Positions 50,335-58,928 of a stretch of DNA of 64,000 nt are shown here, piece by piece. The stretch is from JAYUJH01 sp043765375. Lineage in GTDB: Bacteria > Pseudomonadota > Alphaproteobacteria > Rickettsiales > UBA998. Location: NCBI GenBank assembly GCA_043765375.1, contig JAYUJH010000006.1, positions 62,001-126,000 of the forward strand, in the 5' to 3' direction. The position numbers were made by a program, and so were the translations under genes. A model generated the notes under the pieces. That model saw only the letters and a program-made list of their open reading frames with translations, did no database searches and was not told the origin of the DNA. Position 1 is the stretch's first letter, and every line of letters begins with the position of its first letter.

Positions 50335-50757
50335 ATGAATATATTATTGGGGCTAGATGTGGGTGAGAAAACCATAGGAGTTGCGGTTTGCGATGGAATG
50401 GGTATGATTGCAAGCCCTGTGACAACCATTGCACGCAGGAAGTTTGCTGATGATATGGCGGATTTGAACAAAATTATCAAGCAATACCAAGCAGTTGGGT
50501 TGGTGATTGGCTTGCCAATTAACATGGACGGCAGCGCAGGAAAACGGGCGCAATCAGTGAGGTCATTCGCATTTAATGCTAACAAAGCAACGGGGTTGAA
50601 GGTGCATTTTTGGGACGAAAGAATGTCCAGCATCGTTGCCGAAAAAATGATGCTCTCCATGGATTTATCTCGCCAAAAACGGGGTGAGCGTATAGATAAA
50701 TTAGCCGCAACATATATTTTGCAAGGTTTTTTAGATGCAAAACCGAATATAACATAA
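50335..50757 (+). CDS. ruvX: RuvX/YqgF Holliday-junction resolvase-like nuclease
   Basis: A 140-residue RNase H-fold protein. LGLDVGEKTIGVAVCDGMG carries the first catalytic Asp, VIGLPINMDGSAGKRAQSV the next block, and VHFWDERMSSIVAEKMM and DKLAATYILQGFL the remaining acidic residues. YqgF/RuvX is implicated in 16S rRNA 5' maturation and junction resolution. Length is normal. Divergent from cheY with a 96-nt gap. The downstream 237 nt (50758-50994) are AT-rich; I see no gene, RNA or terminator there. Confidence 0.95.
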   Translation: MNILLGLDVGEKTIGVAVCDGMGMIASPVTTIARRKFADDMADLNKIIKQYQAVGLVIGLPINMDGSAGKRAQSVRSFAFNANKATGLKVHFWDERMSSIVAEKMMLSMDLSRQKRGERIDKLAATYILQGFLDAKPNIT

Positions 50758-50994
50758 TAGATATTGAGCGCAAACGCATTACAAAAAGTTAATTAACAGA
50801 ACATAATAATGATTACAACATAAATCTTAGTAATTTGTGGATATTTCACTTGCGTTAATTTAGTAATAAAGTAAGTATTGTTTTTATAATTATATAACAT
50901 ATTTCAATTTTGTGAGATATAATTTGGAACTTTCAACAAACGGATTGGTAACGTTATAAACAGTCATATATTAGACCAAAAAATAAAGAGTTTC

Positions 50995-51195
50995 TTGAAA
51001 AATATAATATGGGTTTTTTTAGAATTGGTAACCCTTGTGTTGTTAGCCTGTTTGCTGACTCACTGTTATAATAATTCAGAAAATGAAACAACAATAGAAG
51101 ATTTAGAGATTTACACAGAAGATTTAGAGTCTATGATACTACATCAGGAAGAACGTATAGATGATCTAGAGCATAGATTAGAAGACTTAGAATAA
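50995..51195 (+). CDS. Small lipoprotein with a coiled coil
   Basis: A 66-residue product from a TTG start. A hydrophobic signal (residues 4-18) ends in the lipobox V-L-L-A-C (Cys19), with C25 nearby, then a highly acidic heptad-type helix (TIEDLEIYTEDLESM then EERIDDLEHRLEDLE). The overall plan is like a miniature Lpp: lipid anchor plus coiled coil. The TTG is preceded by AAAGAG, a weak ribosome binding site. It is 69 nt upstream of thiC on the same strand. Unknown family; the lipobox plus heptads make a chance frame unlikely. Confidence 0.6.
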   Translation: MKNIIWVFLELVTLVLLACLLTHCYNNSENETTIEDLEIYTEDLESMILHQEERIDDLEHRLEDLE

Positions 51196-51264
51196 ACTAT
51201 TGCAAATTATAAAAAATATTAAGAATAAATAACATTAAAAATAATAGCTTGAAAGGACAAAATT

Positions 51265-53163
51265 ATGAGTTTCAACGTTACAAAGGGCGCATTGCCATCT
51301 TCCAAAAAAGTTTATTTTGCAGCACCAACAAACGCCAATGTCAAAGTGCCAATGCGTGAAGTGATGCTCTCCGAGGGTGCGAATGAGCCAAACCTATATG
51401 TTTATGATACCTCAGGGGTTTATACGGACGAGGCGCACAAAGTTGATATCAAACAAGGTTTGCCAAAAATCAGGCAAGCATGGACAGAAGGGCGAGGTGA
51501 TGTGCAATATTATGACGGGCGGGCGTTGAAACCAGAAGATAATGGCTTCAAAGAGTGGCAAGCAGCGCAAGCCTCCAATGTGCCACAATTTCAACATGTT
51601 CCAGCCCGCCCTGCTCGTGCAAAATCGGGAGTGAATGTCTCACAAATGCACTATGCTCGCCGAGGTATTATTACCGAAGAAATGCAATATATTGCAGTGC
51701 GAGAAAATGAAGCACGGGAACAATATTTGGACGCATGGAAAAATTATCCCGAGAATTACGGTAAAGTTCAAGGCTTAAATCGCCGTTCCCGTAGCGACAA
51801 CACTCATTTACCCAACCCGTTTGGTGCGAATATTCCAGATATAATTACCCCTGAGTTTGTGCGTGATGAAGTGGCACGTGGGCGAGCGATTATCCCCGCT
51901 AACATTAATCACACTGAACTTGAACCAATGATTATTGGGCGCAACTTCAAGGTGAAAATTAATGCAAATATTGGTAATTCAGCAGTGACTTCATCGGTTG
52001 GTGACGAGGTTGATAAGCTAGTTTGGGCAATTCGTTGGGGGGCGGATACCGTAATGGATTTGTCAACGGGGCGCAATATTCACACCATTCGTGAGTGGAT
52101 TATCCGCAATTCACCCGTGCCAATTGGAACTGTGCCAATTTATCAAGCATTGGAAAAAGTGGGCGGCGTTGCCGAAGATTTAACATGGGAGATTTTTCGT
52201 GATACATTAATTGAGCAAGCCGAGCAAGGAGTGGATTATTTCACTATTCACGCTGGCGTGTTGCTGCCTTATGTGCCACTAACTGAGCAACGAGTGACGG
52301 GAATAGTTAGCCGTGGCGGTTCAATTCACGCTAAATGGTGCATGGCGCATCACAAAGAAAACTTCACATACGAACATTTTGATGAAATATGCGAAATTAT
52401 GAAAGCCTATGATGTTTCATTTTCACTTGGTGATGGTTTGCGCCCTGGATCAATTGCTGATGCAAATGATGCAGCGCAATTTGCTGAGCTTAAAACTTTG
52501 GGTGAGTTGACGCACCGAGCATGGAAGCATGATTGCCAAGTGATGATTGAAGGGCCTGGGCATGTGCCGATGCACTTAATTCATGAGAATATGACCAAAC
52601 AGCTTGAAGCGTGCGATGAAGCACCATTTTATACATTAGGCCCCCTCACCACCGATATTGCACCGGGATATGACCATATCACCAGTGGAATTGGTGCAGC
52701 GATGATTGGCTGGTATGGTTGCGCAATGCTTTGTTATGTGACCCCCAAAGAGCATTTAGGTTTGCCCGACCGTGATGATGTCAAAGTTGGGGTAATAACT
52801 TATAAAATATCCGCCCACGCCGCCGACCTTGCCAAAGGTTGGCCATCAGCGCAGTTGCGTGATGATGCGTTAAGCCGTTCTCGCTTTGAGTTCCGTTGGA
52901 CGGATCAATTTAATTTATCACTAGACCCAGACACAGCGCAAAAGTTCCATGATGAAACATTGCCCGCCGATGGTGCAAAACATGCGCATTTTTGTTCAAT
53001 GTGTGGGCCCAAGTTCTGCTCCATGAAGATTTCTCAAGAAGTGCGAGAGTTTGCGGGGGTAAAAAATGCAGCGGTTGCGGTGGAAGATGCAGAAGCTGGT
53101 ATGCAAGAAATGGCAGACAAGTTCAAAGCTGATGGCTCAGAGATTTATAAAAAAGTTGGGTAA
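51265..53163 (+). CDS. thiC: Phosphomethylpyrimidine synthase
   Basis: A 632-residue radical-SAM enzyme that rearranges AIR into HMP-phosphate for thiamine. Blocks: an N-terminal domain with VYDTSGVYTDE and YARRGIITEEMQYIAVREN, a TIM-barrel core (KINANIGNSAVTSSV, DTVMDLSTGRNIHTIREWI, FTIHAGVLLPYV, SLGDGLRPGSIADAND, MIEGPGHVPMHLI, LGPLTTDIAPGYDHITSGIG) and the C-terminal cluster motif CSMCGPKFC (C-x-x-C-x4-C). An AAAGGAC ribosome binding site precedes the ATG. I found no TPP riboswitch in the 69-nt leader or in the preceding gap. Confidence 0.97.
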   Translation: MSFNVTKGALPSSKKVYFAAPTNANVKVPMREVMLSEGANEPNLYVYDTSGVYTDEAHKVDIKQGLPKIRQAWTEGRGDVQYYDGRALKPEDNGFKEWQAAQASNVPQFQHVPARPARAKSGVNVSQMHYARRGIITEEMQYIAVRENEAREQYLDAWKNYPENYGKVQGLNRRSRSDNTHLPNPFGANIPDIITPEFVRDEVARGRAIIPANINHTELEPMIIGRNFKVKINANIGNSAVTSSVGDEVDKLVWAIRWGADTVMDLSTGRNIHTIREWIIRNSPVPIGTVPIYQALEKVGGVAEDLTWEIFRDTLIEQAEQGVDYFTIHAGVLLPYVPLTEQRVTGIVSRGGSIHAKWCMAHHKENFTYEHFDEICEIMKAYDVSFSLGDGLRPGSIADANDAAQFAELKTLGELTHRAWKHDCQVMIEGPGHVPMHLIHENMTKQLEACDEAPFYTLGPLTTDIAPGYDHITSGIGAAMIGWYGCAMLCYVTPKEHLGLPDRDDVKVGVITYKISAHAADLAKGWPSAQLRDDALSRSRFEFRWTDQFNLSLDPDTAQKFHDETLPADGAKHAHFCSMCGPKFCSMKISQEVREFAGVKNAAVAVEDAEAGMQEMADKFKADGSEIYKKVG

Positions 53164-53180
53164 AATAAAAACTGAATAAT

Positions 53181-53244
53181 ATAGTGCTTTTTAATTTTAT
53201 TTACTTGTTATTTTCAAGTGAATAAAATTAGAAAAAAGCACTAT
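53181..53244. repeat. Hairpin element A, copy 3, after thiC
   Basis: Arms beginning ATAGTGCTTTTTAATTTT (53181-53207) and ending AAAAAGCACTAT (53214-53244), loop TTATTTT. It lies 18 nt after the thiC stop. Joined by linker ATCTCATATGTTT (53245-53257), the exact complement of the linker at 25415, to element B. Confidence 0.9.
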
Positions 53245-53257
53245 ATCTCATATGTTT

Positions 53258-53326
53258 ATAGTGATTTCATTCTTATTTTTAATGACCGATAAAATCGGTA
53301 ATTAAAAATAAGAATGAAATCACTAT
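53258..53326. repeat. Hairpin element B, intact copy
   Basis: A 69-bp palindrome: 33-nt arms with a single mismatch, starting ATAGTGATTTCATTC, with an ACCGAT/ATCGGT top and a 3-nt AAA loop. The degraded copy is at 25353-25414. A and B share the terminal pattern ATAGTG-C/A-TTT. Confidence 0.92.
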
Positions 53327-53345
53327 ACGATGAACAAACTTGCAT

Positions 53346-53383
53346 AAAAAAACCAATCTAATGGATTGTTAGATTGGTTTTTT
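53346..53383. terminator. Bidirectional intrinsic terminator between thiC and leuB
   Basis: Stem AACCAATCTAA (53351-53361) with TTAGATTGGTT (53369-53379), extended by A and T runs on both sides. It serves thiC on the forward strand and leuB on the reverse. Between it and leuB (53387-53515, reverse) a 42-codon frame exists without a ribosome binding site; I do not call it. Confidence 0.88.
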
Positions 53384-53539
53384 AGCTTATAAATTATTAA
53401 CTTGCGATTTATATTTATATATTAATTCCTCAATTTCATAATATGCGAGAATCAAAAAAGTGATAATCCTATTTGCTTGATGAATACGATATTTAACCGT
53501 TGTCACAATAATCATACGAAATCAAAAATCACCCAAGTT

Positions 53540-54640
53540 TTATGACGCAGCTAATTCTTGCAACACCGCATCACCCATTGCTTGAGTGCCAATAATTTTG
53601 CAACCCATACCTGCTATATCAGCTGTTCTGATGCCCGCATTCAACACGTTACGAACCGCATTTTCCAACAAATCCGCCTCATTTTGCATATCAAATGAAT
53701 AGCGCAACATCATACTAAGTGACAAAATTGTCGCAAGCGGATTAGCTTTATCCCGCCCCGTAATGTCGGGTGCGGAACCGTGAACTGGCTCATATAAAGC
53801 GGCTCTTTTACCATTTTCATCAACTCCGCCAAGCGATGCAGACGGCAACATACCAAGTGAACCCGTCAACATCGCAGCGCAATCAGACAAAATATCGCCA
53901 AACAAATTGCTTGTCAACAACACATCAAATTGTTTGGGATTACGCACTAATTGCATCGCCGCATTATCAACATACATATGTGAAAGCTGCACATTTGGAT
54001 ATTCCAACTGTTGCAATTTTGTCACTTCATTGCGCCATAATTCGGTTACCTCAAGCACATTTGCTTTGTCAACCGAACATAATCTGCCGTCACGTTTTTG
54101 CGCCAATTCACAAGCAACCCTTGCGATGCGAGTAATCTCCGACGCTTTATAAACCATGCTATTGCGCCCGACCAACTCGCCATTTTCCATGCTCACCCCG
54201 CGCGGCTCACCGAAATATGCACCGCCAGTTAGCTCCCGCACAATCATAATATCCAACCCCGCAACCACTTCAGGGCGCAAAGTTGAGGAATCCACCAGCG
54301 CATCAAAACATATTGCGGGGCGAAGATTGGCAAATAATCCAAGCTCTTTGCGAATACCAAGCAATCCACGTTCAGGGCGATTGGCGTAATCAAGCGATTC
54401 CCATTTAGGCCCACCTACTGCACCAAGCAAAATTGCATCAGCTGCTTTTGCCTTGCGCAAAGTTTCTTCAGGAAACGGAGTTCCACACTCATCATAAGCG
54501 CAACCACCAAGCAATGCTTCATCGGTGATGAAATTATGCGCTGAATTGCTGCTAAACCATGTTAATATTTTTTTTGCCTGCGCCACAACCTCGGCACCAA
54601 TGCCATCACCTGCAATCAATAAAACTTTATAATCCGTCAT
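53540..54640 (-). CDS. leuB: 3-isopropylmalate dehydrogenase
   Basis: A 366-residue NAD-dependent oxidative decarboxylase of leucine biosynthesis. Motifs: LLIAGDGIGAEVV, DAILLGAVGGPKW, the substrate-binding RPERGLLGIRKELGLFANLRP, VRELTGGAYFGEPRG, and the metal/NAD region DNAAMQLVRNPKQFDVLLTSNLFGDILSD and EPVHGSAPDITG. Length is typical. leuA, leuC and leuD are not in the window. leuB lies downstream of pheS with a 167-nt AT-rich gap. A retained leucine pathway would be unusual for a strict intracellular Rickettsiales. Confidence 0.97.
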   Translation of the reverse strand: MTDYKVLLIAGDGIGAEVVAQAKKILTWFSSNSAHNFITDEALLGGCAYDECGTPFPEETLRKAKAADAILLGAVGGPKWESLDYANRPERGLLGIRKELGLFANLRPAICFDALVDSSTLRPEVVAGLDIMIVRELTGGAYFGEPRGVSMENGELVGRNSMVYKASEITRIARVACELAQKRDGRLCSVDKANVLEVTELWRNEVTKLQQLEYPNVQLSHMYVDNAAMQLVRNPKQFDVLLTSNLFGDILSDCAAMLTGSLGMLPSASLGGVDENGKRAALYEPVHGSAPDITGRDKANPLATILSLSMMLRYSFDMQNEADLLENAVRNVLNAGIRTADIAGMGCKIIGTQAMGDAVLQELAAS

Positions 54641-54807
54641 AATTAACCCTATATTGAAATTATTTTATCCTGTTACATAACAATAATTTCGCTGATGCGT
54701 AAGTGAAAATATTAATTTTATGAGTATTTGAACGAAGTATATTATATATACATAAGCGAAAAAAACGCAATAAAATCAACATATGCAACAAGCAGTAGTA
54801 GAAATTA

Positions 54808-55836
54808 TTAAAACCCATAATGACGCAACCATTCCTGTTGCGAGTGAAAAAATGTGCGTAAATCTGCGATATTATGTTTCAGCATCGCCAAGCGTTCAAT
54901 CCCCATACCAAACGCAAACCCTTGATATTGCGTGGGATTAAGCCCACAATTTTGCAATATTTTTGGGTGAACCATGCCGCACCCCATTATCTCCAACCAA
55001 TCATCACCTTTGCCAATTTCAATTGATTGCTTGCTGCGTTTGCAACCAATATCAATCTCGGCTGATGGCTCCGTGAAGGGAAAAAAACTCGGACGAAAGC
55101 GGATTGGCAAGTCATTAACCCCAAAGAAACATTGCAAAAATTGCGTAACGCAACCTTTCAAATGCCCCATATTAACTTCACGGTCAATATATAAACCCTC
55201 GAGTTGATGAAACATTGGCGTGTGAGTTTGATCAGAATCAGAACGAAATGCCGCTCCCGCTGTGATGATGCGAATTGGTGGATTTTCTGTTCGCATCGTG
55301 CGGATTTGCACTGGCGATGAATGAGTTCGCAACACATATTTTTCATGACCCGCTACATAAAAAGTATCGTGCATTTGACGGGCGGGGTGATGCTCTGGAA
55401 TATTCAATGCGGAGAAATTATGCTCCTCATCTTCAATTAGCGCACCACCTCGCCACGAGAAACCCATCTGCCCGAATATCTCCCGCAACTCATCAATAGT
55501 TGCTGAAACTGGGTGCTTTTTACCAATTTGGTGCAATTCTGGCGATAGGGTTATATCAACCACCTCGTGCTGCAATCTCTCATTTTCTTCCGCAAGCATT
55601 ATTGCAGATTTGCGCTCATCAATTGCTTGCGTCAGTTGTTGCTTTATCTCATTTAACTCACGCCCTTTGGTTTTGCGTTCATCAATTGAGAGGTTCGCAA
55701 CATCTTTTAATGCCTCGGTCAAAATCCCTTTTTTGCCAAGTAATTCAATGCGCAATGCTTCAATTTCTTGCGAAGTTTTAGCTTGCGAAATAGTCAGTGA
55801 ATGCTTGGCAAAATCATGGGCATTATCAAACGACAT
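54808..55836 (-). CDS. pheS: Phenylalanyl-tRNA synthetase alpha subunit
   Basis: A 342-residue class II synthetase subunit. It has an N-terminal coiled-coil tRNA-binding region (~1-85), motif 1 (HPVSATIDELREIFGQMGF), HPARQMHDTFYV, motif 2 LRTHSSPVQIRTM, and motif 3 FAFGMGIERLAMLKHNI. FFPFTEPSAEIDI is the phenylalanine pocket region. pheT does not follow; leuB does, so the beta subunit must be elsewhere. It is cotranscribed with rplT (6-nt gap). Confidence 0.97.
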   Translation of the reverse strand: MSFDNAHDFAKHSLTISQAKTSQEIEALRIELLGKKGILTEALKDVANLSIDERKTKGRELNEIKQQLTQAIDERKSAIMLAEENERLQHEVVDITLSPELHQIGKKHPVSATIDELREIFGQMGFSWRGGALIEDEEHNFSALNIPEHHPARQMHDTFYVAGHEKYVLRTHSSPVQIRTMRTENPPIRIITAGAAFRSDSDQTHTPMFHQLEGLYIDREVNMGHLKGCVTQFLQCFFGVNDLPIRFRPSFFPFTEPSAEIDIGCKRSKQSIEIGKGDDWLEIMGCGMVHPKILQNCGLNPTQYQGFAFGMGIERLAMLKHNIADLRTFFHSQQEWLRHYGF

Positions 55837-55842
55837 AATGGC

Positions 55843-56238
55843 TTAAGCGGCTTTTTGTGCTGGAGCTTTTGGTGCTGGCTTAGTGGCAAGTGCTGCCTTA
55901 ACCTGATTTACCACAAGGGCGAATGCTTCTGGCTCATTAATCGCCATATCAGACAAAACTTTGCGGTCAAGCGTGATTCCAGCGATATTCAAACCGTCAA
56001 TAAATTGTGAATAAACTAAATCATGCTCACGCACCGCTGCGTTGATACGTTGAATCCATAATGCACGAAAATTACGTTTTTTAACTTTGCGATCCCGATA
56101 AGCATATTGCAAGCCTTTTTCAACTTTGCTGCGTGATGTGCGGTAACAATTACCTGCCCGCCCACGATATCCTTTTGCTAAATCTATAAACTTTTTGCGA
56201 CGCGCACGGCTCGCTGGATTATTGGTTGCTCTAGTCAT
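55843..56238 (-). CDS. rplT: 50S ribosomal protein L20
   Basis: A 131-residue L20, early-assembling and essential for 50S formation. The basic N-terminal extension (ARRKKFIDLAKGYRGRAGNCYRTSRSKVEKGLQYAYRDRKVKKRNFR read in blocks) and the globular part (LWIQRINAAVREHDLVYSQFIDGLNIAGI, LDRKVLSDMAI) are canonical. The tail is Ala/Pro/Lys-rich (PAPKAPAQKAA), typical of alphaproteobacteria. Between rpmI and pheS on the reverse strand. Confidence 0.97.
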   Translation of the reverse strand: MTRATNNPASRARRKKFIDLAKGYRGRAGNCYRTSRSKVEKGLQYAYRDRKVKKRNFRALWIQRINAAVREHDLVYSQFIDGLNIAGITLDRKVLSDMAINEPEAFALVVNQVKAALATKPAPKAPAQKAA

Positions 56239-56360
56239 TTGTCATTTCCCTTTAATATTATATTTTTAGTATTAAGTTTTTAATATTATTATATTTTAAT
56301 ACTATGTTTTATCGCCACACAAGCAACGCATTCGCAATTGCAAGCGTAACAAAGTTATAA

Positions 56361-56564
56361 TTATTTACGACCATATGGCATGAATTGTGCCACAATAGTT
56401 GAATCTGCTGCTGATAACATCTTTGTGCCACGTTGCTTGCGAATGAAAGAATTGGAGCGTTTGCTCATTCCATGTTGCTTTCCAGCAACGTTACGACGGA
56501 TTTTACCGCTCGCAGTAAGGCTGAAACGTCCCTTAATACTAGATTTAGTTTTCATTTTTGGCAT
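56361..56564 (-). CDS. rpmI: 50S ribosomal protein L35
   Basis: A 67-residue L35 with the family core MPKMKTKSSIKGRF and KQHGMSKRSNSFIRKQRG. First gene of the rpmI-rplT-pheS operon here. infC, which normally precedes it, is absent; a divergent histidine kinase gene occupies that side. The 121-nt rpmI-rplT gap is AT-rich, with no structure I can call an L20 binding leader. Confidence 0.97.
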   Translation of the reverse strand: MPKMKTKSSIKGRFSLTASGKIRRNVAGKQHGMSKRSNSFIRKQRGTKMLSAADSTIVAQFMPYGRK

Positions 56565-56789
56565 TTTGCTCTCCTTTAGATTTAAGAATATTAATTAAAA
56601 ATCATCACTAAATGATATTTAGTTTGATAATAATTTGCGATAAATTAAATTATTTTATATAAGATATCTTACATAAGCTAATTAACTCACCTTAAACTGC
56701 ATCATCTAGGCAGCCATTAAAGCCCGACAATAACAATATTCCAATATTTAACAGATACATTTTAATTATTCAAGTTTTTTTGCAAATTA

Positions 56790-58379
56790 ATGAAAAATAT
56801 TTTTCTCCACAAATTATCATCACTCAAAAAACGCCTGCGCAATGGCTCAATCAAGCAAAGGCTTGTATTGATGATCATGGGCGTGACGATTTTTGCGGTA
56901 GCACTCACCACTTCTGCAATTTCATTTATGGGAGCGGTTAATCTCAAAAACACATTATTAAACGAAGTTTCAATGGTGACAAATATTGTGGGTGAACGTA
57001 ATAAATATTTGTTGCAACTCGGGCATCAATGGCAAGTGACAAAAAATATGGAGATGTTCAAAATACGCCCCGCCGTGCAAATTGCTTGTATTTTTGACAA
57101 AAACGCTAAAGTTTTCGCTTTTTATCCCATTCCCGATGGTGCAACTGAGAGTAATATTTTAAGCACCGATGAAGGGTTCAAAGCCGCTTCCGCCTGCCCG
57201 CTATTGAACCAAACGATTAGCCGTATTAACGATAATGGGCTTGAGGTGTTTCAACCAATCATTCAAGGTGAGGAAATCGTTGGCTGGATTTACGTTATGG
57301 CGGATTTGCGTGAGGTTAATAGCTATATTAATCAGCAATTATTCACCGCAATGTTGGTTATTTTAACTGTGTTTATCCTCTCATATTTCTTAACATTACG
57401 CTTGCAACGCACCATTTCGCAACCAATTTTGGAACTGGCAAGAGCCGCTGAGCAAGTTTCATCACAACAAGAATATGCACTGCACATCATCAACGAAAAA
57501 GAAAGCGAGTTAATTGAGGATAAATACGCTAAAGAAATTGTCACATTAGTGCGCTCAATCAACAAAATGTTGCGTGATATTCAAAAACATGAAGAAGAAT
57601 TGCATAAAAATTATCGTGAATTAAAAAAAGCTAAAGAGCAAGTGGAGGGTGCTAGCATGGCGAAATCACAATTTTTGGCAACCATCAGCCATGAATTGCG
57701 CACACCGCTCAATGCGATTATCGGCTTTTCAACCATTATTAGCAGCAAATTATTTGGTGATATTAACGATAAATATCTGGAATATGCCAATGATATTAAT
57801 GATTCTGGCGTGCATTTGCTGGAAATCATTAATGATATTTTAGATTTATCCAAAGCTGAAGCGGGTAAATTAACCCTACAAATTGCCCCTTTTAGCGTGA
57901 GAGAGGCAGTTGAAAAATCTGTGCGCATCGTGCAGGAGCGAGCAGATGCAAGCAAGGTGAAATTGAATGTGATGATCGCCGAAAATATGCCATATATGGC
58001 AGCTGATAGGGTGAGATATATGCAAATTATTCTCAATTTACTCTCCAACGCAGTGAAGTTCACCGCCGAAGGGGGCAGTGTAAGCATTGAGGTAAGTTGC
58101 AAAGAAGGCGTTGCGGGGCAGAAGTTATTTCATACCATAGTGTCAGATACGGGAATAGGAATGACTGCCGAGGAAATCAACACCGCATTTCAAAGTTTTG
58201 GGCAAATTGATTCAGGGCTTGACCGAAAATATGAAGGAACGGGGCTTGGCTTGCCTCTCACCAAAAAATTAGTTGAAGTTCATGGTGGCACAATCCACAT
58301 TAAAAGCACGCCAAAAGCTGGAACTAATGTTTATGTGATAATTCCCTCCACATTGATTGAAAATATTATTGTGATATAA
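56790..58379 (+). CDS. Membrane sensor histidine kinase
   Basis: A 529-residue kinase. TM1 (~residues 28-50), a periplasmic sensor of ~130 residues resembling CHASE8-type modules (VQIACIFDKNAKVFAFYP), TM2 (~185-205), HAMP (~208-262), a short coiled coil, HisKA with SHELRTPLNAIIGFS (His301), and HATPase_c with N box NLLSNAVKFTAEGG, G1 DTGIGM, and G2 EGTGLGLPLTKKLVE. No receiver domain. The dimerisation region resembles PleC/DivJ-type kinases of alphaproteobacteria; the partner regulator is not adjacent. The gap 56565-56789 contains a TATAAGATATCTTA palindrome (56657-56671) and is otherwise plain. Confidence 0.93.
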   Translation: MKNIFLHKLSSLKKRLRNGSIKQRLVLMIMGVTIFAVALTTSAISFMGAVNLKNTLLNEVSMVTNIVGERNKYLLQLGHQWQVTKNMEMFKIRPAVQIACIFDKNAKVFAFYPIPDGATESNILSTDEGFKAASACPLLNQTISRINDNGLEVFQPIIQGEEIVGWIYVMADLREVNSYINQQLFTAMLVILTVFILSYFLTLRLQRTISQPILELARAAEQVSSQQEYALHIINEKESELIEDKYAKEIVTLVRSINKMLRDIQKHEEELHKNYRELKKAKEQVEGASMAKSQFLATISHELRTPLNAIIGFSTIISSKLFGDINDKYLEYANDINDSGVHLLEIINDILDLSKAEAGKLTLQIAPFSVREAVEKSVRIVQERADASKVKLNVMIAENMPYMAADRVRYMQIILNLLSNAVKFTAEGGSVSIEVSCKEGVAGQKLFHTIVSDTGIGMTAEEINTAFQSFGQIDSGLDRKYEGTGLGLPLTKKLVEVHGGTIHIKSTPKAGTNVYVIIPSTLIENIIVI

Positions 58380-58452
58380 ATATTTACGCTAATTTTACTT
58401 GATTATGCGTATAACTAGATTATAGGGTTTATTATATTCACGGAATAACAAG

Positions 58453-58917
58453 ATGAAAGAACAATATATTGAAATGATATTATCCATTGAACGCCTGCAT
58501 AGGTTGTTTCTGGAGTTGATTAAAAGCGAGCTGGATCGCCTCAAAATTGATGATATTAATAATATTCAAACCTTGATATTATATAATATTGGGACGGAGG
58601 AATTGACGGTTGGCGAATTAACCAATCGTGGTTATTATCTCGGGTCTAATGTGTCGTATAATGTGAAGAAGCTAGTTGAGAATGAGTATCTGTTGCAAGA
58701 GCGTGCGCCTCATGACAAACGTTCAATTAAGGTTCGTGTGTCAGAAAAAGGTTTAAGATTATGCAAATTAATTGACAATTTATATCAAAAACAATCAGAT
58801 GGCTTGCCAAATGGCGGGTTAAGTGCGGATAAACTTGAGCTTATCAATAAGGATTTAACCTCACTTGAAAAGTTCTGGTCATCGCACATTAACCAATTAT
58901 ATCGCAATAATATGTAA
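58453..58917 (+). CDS. MarR-family winged-helix regulator, LdtR-like
   Basis: A 154-residue MarR-fold protein. The recognition region GYYLGSNVSYNVKKLVENEYL and the wing RAPHDKRSIKVRVSEKG closely resemble LdtR of Rhizobiales (tolerance to osmotic and cell-wall stress through an L,D-transpeptidase). NNIQTLILYNIGTEELTVGEL is the preceding helix pair. The C-terminal helices mediate dimerisation. It follows the histidine kinase by 73 nt on the same strand. A role in envelope stress is inferred from LdtR. Confidence 0.88.
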   Translation: MKEQYIEMILSIERLHRLFLELIKSELDRLKIDDINNIQTLILYNIGTEELTVGELTNRGYYLGSNVSYNVKKLVENEYLLQERAPHDKRSIKVRVSEKGLRLCKLIDNLYQKQSDGLPNGGLSADKLELINKDLTSLEKFWSSHINQLYRNNM

Positions 58918-58928
58918 ATTATCTTGTG

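Noticed and set aside
50758..51264. TPP riboswitch upstream of thiC
   Set aside because: No CUGAGA or ACCUGAUC-like thi-box sequence was found in the leader or the preceding gap; the thiS leader (29 nt) is too short to hold one.
53387..53515. Reverse 42-codon frame between leuB and the terminator
   Set aside because: ATG start but no ribosome binding site, no recognisable feature and AT-rich composition; not enough to call a gene.
56690..56706. CtrA-like site upstream of the histidine kinase
   Set aside because: TTAA-N6-TTAA is present, but the consensus needs N7, and TTAA pairs are expected by chance in DNA this AT-rich.
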